64,000 nucleotides of DNA, taken from Membranipora membranacea. Its lineage: Eukaryota > Bryozoa > Gymnolaemata > Cheilostomatida > Membraniporidae. A program made the position numbers and the translations under genes. The DNA lies in assembly GCA_914767715.1 (NCBI GenBank), contig OU612066.1, positions 16,251,001 to 16,315,000 on the forward strand. Direction: 5' to 3'. How positions within the stretch are numbered: position 1 is the first letter of the stretch; the number at the start of each line of letters is the position of its first letter. Positions 49,080 to 59,392 of this stretch are shown piece by piece. The notes beneath the pieces are model-generated. The model was not told the origin of the DNA and did no database searches. It was given only the letters and a program-made list of their open reading frames with translations.

Positions 49080-51090
49080 GTCGATGTTCTGGGATGCCTC
49101 AAACAGGATTCACAGGAGCATGTAATCATACCTCAAACTAGCTAGATAGGCTGGCGCAACTGACCCTAGCCCTGCCATAATGTTGCCCCTGACCTTATAA
49201 GCTGCTAACGCTAAATCACTAATCCTAATGGCATAGAACGGTTTCACTGTCGTAAGGGTTTGCATCATATTGCCTGCTGTAATACATATCCCACACCTGC
49301 CACAGATCTTACAACGCCAGTGACGGTTTTTAGTGCCCATTAACAGCATTGCCGCTGAAATAAGCCTGGGGATCCTTATATGAGAGATCTTAATCACACT
49401 TGTGACAGAGGTTTTTCTGTAGTTAAACTTAGTTTGTTGACACAACTGGAGACTAACACACAAACATCAAAACTGAAAATATTTTTTTTTACAAAGCACA
49501 GATTGGACTTCAAATCTTCAAGAGAAATATACTGTATCATTTTGAATGAATGGTTATAACCAATCAATCAGTATTCAAAAGTGCCCGTTGAATCTACTGG
49601 GACCTTAGCATATCTCTCTACACTAAAATTTTTTCCTATCATTTCTCATCACTTTCATCATGGTGCCTCGATTAAATTTCCATCAAGTCAGGAAGTCCTA
49701 GTCTTTTTGACCTAGCTACTTTTACTCAGAAGCTTATCACTGTTGGCCAGGCCATTTTCCTGAATTAGGATGGTTTCCCTTCAGTCACCTGATTTTCTAT
49801 GTTTTATGCGCAGTCATTTGCATCACATATCAAAATCGTGTTTGGCCGAATGATTTAAAGGAGGCACAACTTGAAATAATTGAACCCAATCACCAAAAAA
49901 CTGAGTGTGGGTGTGCTGGTTGGATGATCAAATGCAACTCCTTGTTCAACTACTTAATTGTGGGTTTTGTGATGAAGAACCCCATGAGATTCTCTAACCA
50001 GTTTCATCTATATCTGTATATCTACATCTAAACTTCGCCATGAGGGCGACTTAACCCTACCTGATATTATATATTATATACACTCGGTCTAAAATTGCGC
50101 ACACATGAAATTAAAAGGGAATTTTTCATAGGATGATTGATATCAAAGATTATAGTTGCGGGAGCCCCATTCATAATCATAATTAAATCTTGCATGAGCT
50201 GATCGCCCAATGGGGTTATGTTTTTCTGAGTAATCTCCCTTGATTATTTACACCATACTTTTGCAAAGTTTTATATAAGCCACAAAGGAAGTAGATGAGA
50301 CCTTTTGCTGTAAAAACTCCTTGGTTTCAGCTTACTACAATTGATCTACTTATTTGGTAATCCAAAAATTTTACCTATATGCTGAAATAAAAAAGTATTC
50401 AAAAATCTTATTTTTTAATACAATTAAAATTAAATAACAATATGTTAAAATATAAAGACTTATCAATCACATTGAAATTCAGTGTAAGGAAGGGAAGTGT
50501 CTAAAAATAAACAGCTAAAGTTGTTTGGCAAACAATTTCTATAAATATATGAAGTGATTGTAGTAAATATAGCATTGTTTTGTATTACAATTACGTTGAA
50601 AATAATATGTTATTCTGTATTTCTTTTCTGCAATCGATATTTTCAGGTTGGATTTATGTAATATTCAAAATTTAAAGCTAGAATATTTTTATTTCTCTTT
50701 ATTTAAATGATATATTTATTATAGTATATAATATAATAAATATTAAATTATATTCGCAATCAGTTTTTGTCCAATAAAGCGAGTCAGCATAATTCGTCCA
50801 TTTAACTCCGCTCATTTTGTTTCTATCTTAATTTCCCTGGCTGCCAGACCAAAAAGTGTGATCTTGTATTGTTGGTTGCATCTCTGATAATGTAGTCTCG
50901 CACAGATTGTCGATTGAGTTTATGACGGATGGCTAATTGGCAATGTCATCATAGGTGCAAATTAAAATGGTTGTCCTTTCCATGCCGCATATGAGGTACA
51001 CAGCCTGAGTATCGTTGTCCTATAATGTGGCAAAACTCCCCAACAATTCTTTTCAGTGGATACAGCCATATAATATAGTGCAACTAACAT
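49080..51090. other. Intergenic, AT-rich; one orphan module
   Basis: No gene recognised. 49110-49463 is open on the minus strand with CKICGRCGICI, which I could not assign. 49768-49870 resembles the upstream module of the TRIM-like genes. 50380-50760 is very AT-rich with runs of TATAATA. Confidence 0.4.
49768..49870 (-). promoter_or_regulatory. Orphan, diverged copy of the TRIM upstream module
   Basis: On the plus strand TTTCCCTTCAGTCACC, TTTTCTATG, TATGCGCAG and AGGCACAACTT align in order with the block at 46680-46795. No TRIM-like coding exons follow it on the minus strand before the LINE remnant. Confidence 0.3.
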
Positions 51091-51172
51091 GTTATAACTG
51101 TGGTATATTCATATTCATACATATTATATTTAAAAAAGGGGTTCTCCCCATGCTCCCTCCTTGCTTTTTTAC

Positions 51173-51240
51173 TCTGCCCTCCACCGGAATTTGAACTGGG
51201 GCTGAGATCAAACACTCCAACCGCTGAGCCGCACTGGGCG
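51173..51240 (-). mobile_element. tRNA-derived SINE head 1
   Basis: On the minus strand GGCTCAGCGGTT (A box, 51219-51232) and AGTTCAAATTCC (B box, 51186-51197). Confidence 0.5.
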
Positions 51241-51384
51241 GCTGAAGCTTGTAAAGCTCAGTGCGAAATAATCCAGGTGTTTAAATTTAATGATGTAGTG
51301 GGTGTAAGTAGTTATAAATAGGTACCAAAACAAAACAAGTTAAACCACCATATTAAAAGAGATGACATGAAAATAAAATCTGTC

Positions 51385-51430
51385 TTCACCGGGATTTGAA
51401 CTCGGTCGGGCCTCTCGCGCAACAAGCATG
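51385..51430 (-). mobile_element. tRNA-derived SINE fragment 2
   Basis: B box GAGTTCAAATCCC on the minus strand (51391-51403), followed on the plus strand by CCTCTCGCGCAACAAGCAT. The same 19-mer recurs near 51880. The A-box side has been replaced by AT-rich repeats. Confidence 0.45.
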
Positions 51431-51439
51431 TTCTAATTG

Positions 51440-51705
51440 TGGTATTTTTATATATAATTGTATATCGTATATAATTGTATATTGTATATTGAATATAATT
51501 GTAAATATTTGTAAATAATTGTCTATAATATATAATTGTATATAATCTATAATTGTATATAAAATATAATTGAATAGAATATATAATTGTATAGAAAATA
51601 TAATTGAATAGAATATATATTTTGTATTTAATATATAATTGTATATCATAGATAATTGTATTTAATAGATTATTGTATATAATATATAATTGTATATTGT
51701 ACAAA
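51440..51705. repeat. AT-rich minisatellite (TATAATTGTATA)n
   Basis: Degenerate tandem repeats of TATAATTGTATA with variants TATAATTGAATA. It is open in several frames only because it lacks G and C; the Ile/Tyr-rich minus-strand frames here are not genes. Confidence 0.85.
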
Positions 51706-51854
51706 ACAAGTCAAACCACCAAGAAGTAAAATAGACGAAATATGAAATCAATAATTTTTTTTAGTCAACCTTTTTTGTTATTTTTAATGGCACTTTTGAA
51801 AAACATTTTCTTGAAAATGATATAGATGCCAATAGGGTATTGAAAAAAATCCGT

Positions 51855-51998
51855 TTCCATCGGGATTCCAACTTGGGCCTCTCGCGCAACAAGCATATTA
51901 TAATTGTGGTATTTATAAAAAATGTTAGGTTATTCACATTCAAGCTGTTCGTTCACACTAGCCACTCCACACTAGCCACTCGGCCACCCAAGCCACTG
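51855..51998 (-). mobile_element. tRNA-derived SINE, split head 3
   Basis: Minus strand: A box GGTGGCCGAGTGGCTAG near 51965-51990 and a mutated B box near 51861-51871 (GTTGGAATCCC). The arms are pushed apart by AT-rich sequence that resembles the start of the 51440 array. Confidence 0.4.
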
Positions 51999-52039
51999 AA
52001 GCTAACTGATTTTCAGTGATTTATGTTGGAGATATAATG

Positions 52040-53806
52040 GTGAACTGGGTGAAGCTGTTTTTTAATTTTTATTTTGTTTTTAAGCTTTCATGGCACATAT
52101 CAGACAAAAAATATAAATAGCACACCCTCAACTGGTTATACTAAACATATGCGGTAGAACACATGACTGTCATTCAGCAATTTCTTCTATTTTTTTCCAA
52201 AAAATTATTTTGAAAAAGTGATATGAGGCACTGGTTATGGTTTTTCTATACACATGCGTTATCATAACCACAAAACTGAAGTTTTGTGGATAAAAAATCT
52301 GTATCGCTTACCTGAGTCTTGATGGATGATCACCTTCTTCTGTCAGAAGGTCTCCGCAGTACGGTAATCTATGGTTTCTTTCCGTTAAGGTCCGTAACAA
52401 CATATCCAGAGTGGTCCCTCGAGTCATGCTGCAATCCTAGCAAAGGCATCTGGAGTTACAAGCATGCATAATTTGCCCATGTTCAGTATCAACCACCATC
52501 ATGTCCAGGATCAAATTTGTACTAGGTTCTTACTCATACTAACTACGACCTACACACTGATTTTAATCATAAGTTTATATTATATTCTTGGCCAGTAATC
52601 AATGCGGTAGGAGTGTTTCTCCACGGTACTGCTTTTCAATGAAAAAAAGCTGAATTAATTTTTGGTTTTCTTTAATTTAGTTATTATTTAAATTGGTTTT
52701 GCCAAACACCATAGAAAACATCAGATTAGTATTCAGTTAGTGATTCAATAATTTTCATAAATATAAAATAGCCCTCAAGAAGTAGTACACAATAATTCAT
52801 CACCTCGGTGATTACCATATTTACTGCTGAAATAAGACTGACTAGTCTGCTAGTGGTACAAAGGTAGATTCTGTGAAGCGCAAGATTCCAATGAATGAAT
52901 TCAATGAGATAGATATTGGTTGAATATAACATCAGAATTAGATATTTAATGAGAATACACAGAATGTGTAGGAACCTGGAATAGTATAATTAGTCATCAC
53001 ACAGTATAGTTCTATTTGTAATTAACCAGTCATGCCGCTGCTGCGGCGTGACCGGTGGAAGGGAGCAACTGGAATACAGGCAATTGGATAAAACTTGACC
53101 TACCCCACCCTGATCAAAAGTAGCCACTATTGGAAAGGAGACCATTGTACTGGCAGATGGGTTCCATTATCCCTCCGCCCGGGCGTTGTCAGGGGATCAT
53201 CGGTCAGCTGCTATCTCTAAGTGGCGCATCCCACCATCTTTTGATTGACACTTTGAAATTTATAGGTTGCACGTTATACATTCACTGCCTACACCCCTCC
53301 CCATCTACATAGGCTTTAAAGTTCTAACAGTGCATTTACACCCCCCCCCCCCCTAGCACAACACACATGGAGTTTCTTATCTACTCCAGGTTAAAACAAG
53401 TTTAAGTTAGGGTTAACTTAAACCAGGTTTGACTGTGGACAGGTCAAATGTAGGGACATCTACTCATTAGCCTTATATCTCTAGTACTCTGAGGCTCTAA
53501 GGGTAATATAACACTTGTCCCAGAAACCACATTGGTTTTTAGTATGTATATCATAAGATTAGGTGTGTGTCTAGGGACCTCCTTTCTTTTTATTAAGATT
53601 ACATGAATGATAGTCAATGATATGGTCCCTAGTTAGTCACTCAGATATTTATTTTAACAGTTGGGGAAGCACCCTTCCCCTTCATCTCCCCCTCCCTCCT
53701 AACCTATCAATCAAGGAGACCACATTGGCTTGTTTCAGCCTATTTAATGCAACACTGCAGTTATATACCATACAGTTTATTGCAGCTTGTTTTTTTTTTT
53801 TATCAG
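52040..53806. other. No gene recognised
   Basis: Contains a poly(C) run (53341-53353). The missing 5' exons of the plus-strand CFAP97D-like gene should lie here or further left, but I found none. Confidence 0.35.
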
Positions 53807-56800
53807 ATCCAAGAAGAAAAACAGAACAAATATGATAAAGAGAATCAGATGCTGCTGAATAAAATCCGAGTGATAGTGAAAGGACACGGAACATTAAATA
53901 ACTGGAATCGGTGGGCAAGAAAAGAATAAGTGAAGAGAATTTCAAACCACGCTGTAGCAAATGCATTCATATAAGATATGATGCTACAGCAAAACAAACG
54001 AATGGGCTGGAATGGTTTTCATTTGTGAACTTTCAAATATGCTACCAGAACGTAGTTAAGCTTTCTTCTTCTCTTCCATAAAACACCCAACAGGATGAAA
54101 ATATTCACTTTTATGTGACTTGGTCGGGAAATGTTGAATTCAAATCACAGTACGAAATATTAGTGAGCTAGTAGTTTATGAAACTCCTTCATATCAGCTA
54201 TCATTGGGGAACTGCCAGATTTTTGGTGGTTCTGCCATTTTGCAAATTTAAATCACCCAGATAGCGACACATCGAATCCTTGGAAAGTTTTCATCCTGTT
54301 GAGTAGGGTATGTTTCATAGTGATTCATAAGATAGATATGCCTTAAAATTAACTGCAATTTTTCTAACAAATATATTTGTCACTTTCAGAAATGACAACC
54401 ACACGTAAGTTGCAACTGCAAGGCCATTGGTTCACTTCAGTCACAACATATTAGGGCACCTTGAACAACATTCCCATAATGCAACTTTGCCCTTAGTTTC
54501 CTATGATAGAATGATATTATCCTATTCTGGCCTGCTCTCCTGGGAAAATCAGAAACTGTGAATTCCTGGATATTCTCTCATATGCATCGAGTACATTTTA
54601 AAATTTGAAGAATGGATTTGATTTTGATTCGCACACACTCTTAAATTCATGCTATCCAGGGAGTTCTAAGCACCATGTTCGAAATAGTTGCAGTCCAGTC
54701 AGCTAAATTCAATCCATTATCATCGTCAATTAGTATTTCAAAACTTCAAAGATGTGCTGCAGAACATACTTATGAAAGCCTTACGGATTATATTTCAAAG
54801 AGGTCTACCGCGCAAGGATAACATCCCTCGGCACAAATTGTTAATGAAGCTTACCACTGCCCAAAACTGAGAGTTATGCTAAACAGTAAACACTATGATT
54901 TTTGTTAATTCCACTGATATCCATTTATGTAATCATTTTATTTTGTTCAATGGGGCATGGATGTCATAATATTGGATTAACGCTGTTGCACAATTATTCT
55001 TTGTTCTCCGCATGCTTAATTACAGCTCATTTATTTTCATAATCCACAACACAACAATTTGTTAAATTCAACTGTAATATATCAATGATATTGGAGAGTG
55101 GATTTGTAAAGTATGGGTATTTTGGTACCAATGATGTCCAATCCATATTCGGATTTGAATATACATTTAGAGTGAATTGCAGATTACAGGGTTGCACGAG
55201 TCGATCATGTTTTTGCCATTACAATGGTGTCATTGCAATATTTTCTCACAGCATTTGAAAGAGAAGAATCCAAAAATATTACGAAGGATGTGAATCCAGT
55301 CCTATCTCTTGCAGGGACCCAAATATATGCTTTTATATAGCATGGCATATTGGGTGGGAAGAGGAGGGATTACAAATTCTCTGTACAAATTTGCCTGTAT
55401 TGAAGGGATGGTCTTGCACAATATGGGAATCAACTCCAAATGCAAACAAAATGATCGATCTTGATATACACTAAGCTATCTCTTACTATAGTCCGGTGAT
55501 TATTCCTGCATTCAACATTTTGGCCATAATGCAGTTTCACCCTGGATTTACCAAGAATTTTTTCACGTTCATGCTATCATTGTCCTGATTCCACTGGGAA
55601 TTCCACGAAATTGCATTGTGGGATTGATAAGCTAATTCCCCAAGCCAAACTGAGTTTACTGATAGATAATTAAAATGCCTGTACCTTTATTTTTAGTTTA
55701 CATGCTGCAGCCAGATTTAAGCAACAACAAGAAATAGAGTTGGCTAATCAGGCTATGCTAAAGAGACTCAAAAACACAAAGCCAGTCATACAGAGAAAGA
55801 AGCAGGTCAGTTTTTGACATGGAGAAATTAACTGATCAGCTTTTCTTCGTGTCTTGTGGTTTGGTATGACACAGAAGATTGGGCTGCTCCTAGAGAAGGA
55901 CACAAAGAGCCCTAAATACTCATACTGAGAACTGGGTGTGCAGCAAGCTGCCAAAGCTGAAACTCACATTAATCAGCCATTGGCAGTGGCACTTTGATCT
56001 TAGCCAATAGGACAAGACGCTCTCTCTCCAGTGTCTAACCAAGGAGTCTTTAACTCCTTGGTCTAACTAACTAGTGAATGTTGACTCCCAGGTGCCTGTT
56101 GAAATACAACCATATCTCCATTTCTTAAATTCATCAAAATCATGCGGGGGTAATAGGTAAATATAACACCGAGCCAATACGGTACTATGTCAAGTCGCTA
56201 ATGTTACTGTTCAAGATCATATTATTGTCATGACACTCTCACCTTCGTTTTTTAGGAAGAAGCTTTCAAGAAGCACAAAAAATTCAAAGAGATCATGGAA
56301 TCTGGTATTAAGGATTATAACAGTCCGCGAACAACAACAAATACAAAAATGACCACCATGAGAGATGACTCTGGGACGGTATGTTAGTCTTGGCATAGTC
56401 TAAGCCCCCCAGACTCTTGCCCTATGTCCTTGCCCCCCCCCCACGGCAGTCTTGACCTATCTTATCATATTCTTATCTCATCATGTGCTGTGGGATGAGA
56501 GAACACAACTCCGAGTAGTGAATAGCGGGCTATCTAATTAGCGCCATCGACCCATTCTTTTTTGGGGATGGTGAGATGGCGCAATCAGTTAGCGCACTTG
56601 CTATTCACTGCCAGGCGATTAGTGCCGCAGGAGTTGTGGGTTCGAGTCCCACTGGGGGAGCTTTCATTGTTGATTGTTCCAGCCCCCAGCACCCTTGGGT
56701 GTATACCTCTCCTTCATATCAGGAATATACTGCTTGATCATACATATGAATAAAGTCCCCTGTCTGTTGATTAGTTGCGTGATAATCTCGTTTGTTCCCC

Positions 56801-57832
56801 TTTTAACATAATGCAATAACTATAGGTACCTCTGAACCAAACTGTGCTGTGGCTGTAGAAAAAAGCTAATCCATAAGTGACCTGTCCTAAACAAAAATTG
56901 AAGACAATTTATTTAAGGAATTGTCCTCTTTAACCTTGTGAGCAGATAACTTCACAATTTCAATTTCTGATGCACTAACCACAGCCAGCCCTTAAAAGCG
57001 TTCGGGATGGCGATCGCGGCCGTAGGCGGTCGTTAACGACCGCCTACGGCCGCGATCGCCATCCCGAACGCTTTTAAGGGCTGGCTGTGGCACTAACACT
57101 ACCACCTATACCCAAAAATAACATATGAATCCATAATCTGTGCATGATGGCCTAACTTCTCTGAACACACAGGATGGGAGTAGTACATATCGAAGTGATC
57201 ATGGAAAAGAACACAACAAAAATAATAATGTACAAAGAAAAGTAAAAGATGAACGGCCACCAATAAAAGAAGAAAGCCAAGAGAATGAAGAAACTTTGTC
57301 TTCACCGGTGAGGCAGCTCAAGATCCATAAATCAATTGAGGGAGACTTCAATATCTGTTCATACCTGTGTGAAACCCTGAACAAGATACAATTTCAAATT
57401 GTTTACAAGCACCACCTGTGCACAAGCTTTCACTGAGAGCCAAGGTAGTGCAACTCCCTCAAACGCCTCTCAGGCTTGTCTTGTCTCATCCCCTTCAGTT
57501 TCAACCTGTGGTGTCTTCTTAGCTAAGAGCTGGCAGCAGAACGGACATAGATATACATCAAAGTGGTTGTCATCATACCAGCAACAGCACTCAATGGGAT
57601 TTTCAGCATTTAATTTTATAGTTTCTGAATTAGTTAGTGTCATTAATTGCCAAGTTTTTTTTGCAATGTTTCCATGAAGACTGTAAATTATAAAAGCCTC
57701 AAATATTTATTATTTCAGCCTGAGAAGAAGAGCGAGTCAAGCGAAACCAGTGAAAAGAAAGGCAAGAAGCAGCCATCAGAGAACAGTAAAAAGAATCGCA
57801 CAGCGGATGTACCAAAGCTACCAACTATATAA
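53807..57832 (+). CDS. CFAP97/Hemingway-domain protein (CFAP97D-like), 3' exons
   Basis: Five plus-strand exons: 53807-53910, 55697-55805, 56256-56378, 57173-57307, 57719-57832 (585 nt, 194 residues plus stop). All have GT-AG introns and matching phases. The first reads EEKQNKYDKENQMLLNKI and ends LNNWNR; the second has QQQEIELANQAMLKRL followed by KP. This pair of DKENQxLL and ANQAxLKRL helices separated by a short NNWN segment is the CFAP97 domain of CFAP97D1-type proteins, associated with axonemes and sperm. The tail is lysine/serine-rich and of low complexity (KKSESSETSEKKGKKQ). The donor at 53910 (GTGGGC) was chosen because it keeps phase; reading through gives a stop at once. The N-terminal exons are missing from what I can identify. 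An AATAAA lies at 58456. Confidence 0.7.
56563..56765 (+). mobile_element. tRNA-derived SINE in a CFAP97D-like intron
   Basis: A box TGGCGCAATCAGTTAGCGCA (56577-56596) and a perfect B box GGTTCGAGTCC (56639-56649), with an enlarged variable region, then a ~110-bp body ending near ATGAATAAAG. The tRNA-related head is well preserved. The long spacing and mismatched stem make a functional tRNA gene unlikely. Confidence 0.65.
56972..57097. mobile_element. Perfect 110-bp palindromic MITE with 8-bp TSD
   Basis: 56980-57089 is a perfect palindrome: two 55-bp arms with no spacer, centre GTTAAC at 57032-57037, ends CACAGCCAGCCC. It is flanked by GCACTAAC at 56972-56979 and 57090-57097. An 8-bp TSD with a CA-starting TIR suggests a hAT-mobilised element. 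It is markedly GC-rich compared with its surroundings. Confidence 0.9.
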
Positions 57833-58573
57833 ATATGTGTGCAGTGTAACTACGAGCTAAAGGCATTGATAGTAACCAGGGATTCAAAAATATCTTTGAT
57901 CTTGGCACATTAGGCCTTATTGCAAGTCTCAAAATTCTAATTATATGGAATGATGACTCATTCGGATTCATGTTTTCCGCTTTAGAGGTGACAACTTTGT
58001 AACAGTATTCTACTAAATGTTGTATTTTTATAGAAAAGTTTTTGATGCCTAGTTGTCTTTTAACTTGGTGCACACAATTTGCTCAAAACTCAATTTTATA
58101 TCCTAGGTTGCATTATATATAATCATGTTTTGGGGTAAGAATAAGCCATTGCTTCGAGATTGGTTGATGACTGAGTATCATACACTTTGTGGTGTAGGCT
58201 GATAAACAAATAGAACAAGTAAAATATCTGCTAGGCTTGATCCGGTTGTTCATGAGGGGAAAACAACTCCTTGGCTGGATGCAAAATTTTACATTCACAA
58301 TAAACATACTGCTTTAATATGCAGCTTGAAGCAGATGGATCTACCATCTAAGTAACTGGCCTGAAGCTGTCTCATTTGGCTCTAGTTCTTTTTGTTATTT
58401 CCCAAAACTGAGGGAGAATAGACATATGTGTACTCATGTACAATACTATTTTGATAATAAAATACTCAATTATAAATCTAGAAAAAATGATAACGATTTA
58501 GAGACAAAAAAGAGAACTGCAGGCTCACATCCCCAATTATTCTGACTCTGCAATTTAACTTGTTCTATTGCAG
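57833..58573. other. 3' flank of the CFAP97D-like gene
   Basis: Probable 3' UTR, with an AATAAA at 58456-58461. No other feature seen. Confidence 0.4.
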
Positions 58574-58790
58574 TAAAAATTGCTTCGCTACCTTAATCAA
58601 GAGGGTAGACAGATCCACACACTTGTGTTCTATAGTTCCAAAAGACCCTGATTTTGAACCCTGGTTAGATAGGTTAACCTCGGCCAGCACCTTGCCCAAG
58701 ACAAGACAAGCTTTAGCTTTTGGGTTGGGTCTAAAAATACAATCTGGTATATTGCAGCCAGACATGACTGTTGAGTTGTTGTGTGGATGA
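58574..58790 (+). CDS. Unidentified terminal exon
   Basis: After the acceptor TCTATTGCAG a 71-codon frame runs to a TGA at 58790. It has a protein-like composition, with PDFEPWLDRLTSASTLPKTR and LGLKIQSGILQPDMTVELLC. It enters at phase 2, so it cannot continue the preceding CFAP97D-like exon, which ends at phase 0. I do not recognise the family. It may be the last exon of another plus-strand gene, a processed fragment or chance. Confidence 0.35.
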
Positions 58791-59186
58791 ATATTTATCT
58801 TCGATATACTGTTATAAGTGTATATATTGGGATTTATATAATATACCCATTCAAATGCTCTTTGATTAGCCAGCGCTAGAAAACCGCTAAAAACCTTTTA
58901 CTAAAGAACAAAAAAAACCCAAGCTTATAATTACCAACAAAACGCATGGTGAGAGGTCCCTGTTGTGCAGCGTCTTTCTTTGCAACAGGTACCTATAGGG
59001 AGAGGGGGCAGGGGCAAAGCTGGTTCCTTGGCGGGGCTTGAGAGGGCTTCTGGGTACAGGAAGGACAGTACTTTACTTGGCTGTTCGGATTATATCATCT
59101 ACACCTATTTAACTGTACATAGATATTTTTAGCAATTAAATATGAAAAAAAAACCAGAAAATAAGGAGCGCTTGATGGTGGACATG
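58791..59186. other. Spacer left of the gene 5 duplication boundary
   Basis: No gene seen. It ends where similarity to the 3' flank of gene 1 starts (~59187). Confidence 0.4.
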
Positions 59187-59392
59187 CGCAGGTAGTCAGT
59201 ATGAAGAAAAATAGTTGTGTGATAGTCAACCATAGTCGATTACCAAATTTGCTCTACAATATAGCTCAATACCTTACAATAGTTTCTACTAGATGCTTAT
59301 CCTGAATATCACAATGACAACAAGAGAGATGAAAATTAAAGCTATAATTATTATAATAATAGCAAGTCAAGTTGTTTCTTAGTGGTTAACAG

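Noticed and set aside
49110-49463. Minus-strand 117-codon frame with CKICGRCGICI, considered as a Penelope-like fragment
   Set aside because: The Cys spacing is suggestive, but no GIY-YIG or RT motif accompanies it, so I do not assign it.
51312-51704. Long Ile/Tyr/Asn-rich minus-strand open frames
   Set aside because: They translate the AT-rich minisatellite, which lacks stops for compositional reasons; no domain or splice context.
53341-53353. Poly(C) run as a regulatory element
   Set aside because: A simple homopolymer with no other support; may be a sequencing or assembly length artefact.
56577-56665. Functional tRNA gene
   Set aside because: The A and B boxes are good, but the spacing is too long, the acceptor stem does not pair convincingly, and a SINE-like body follows.
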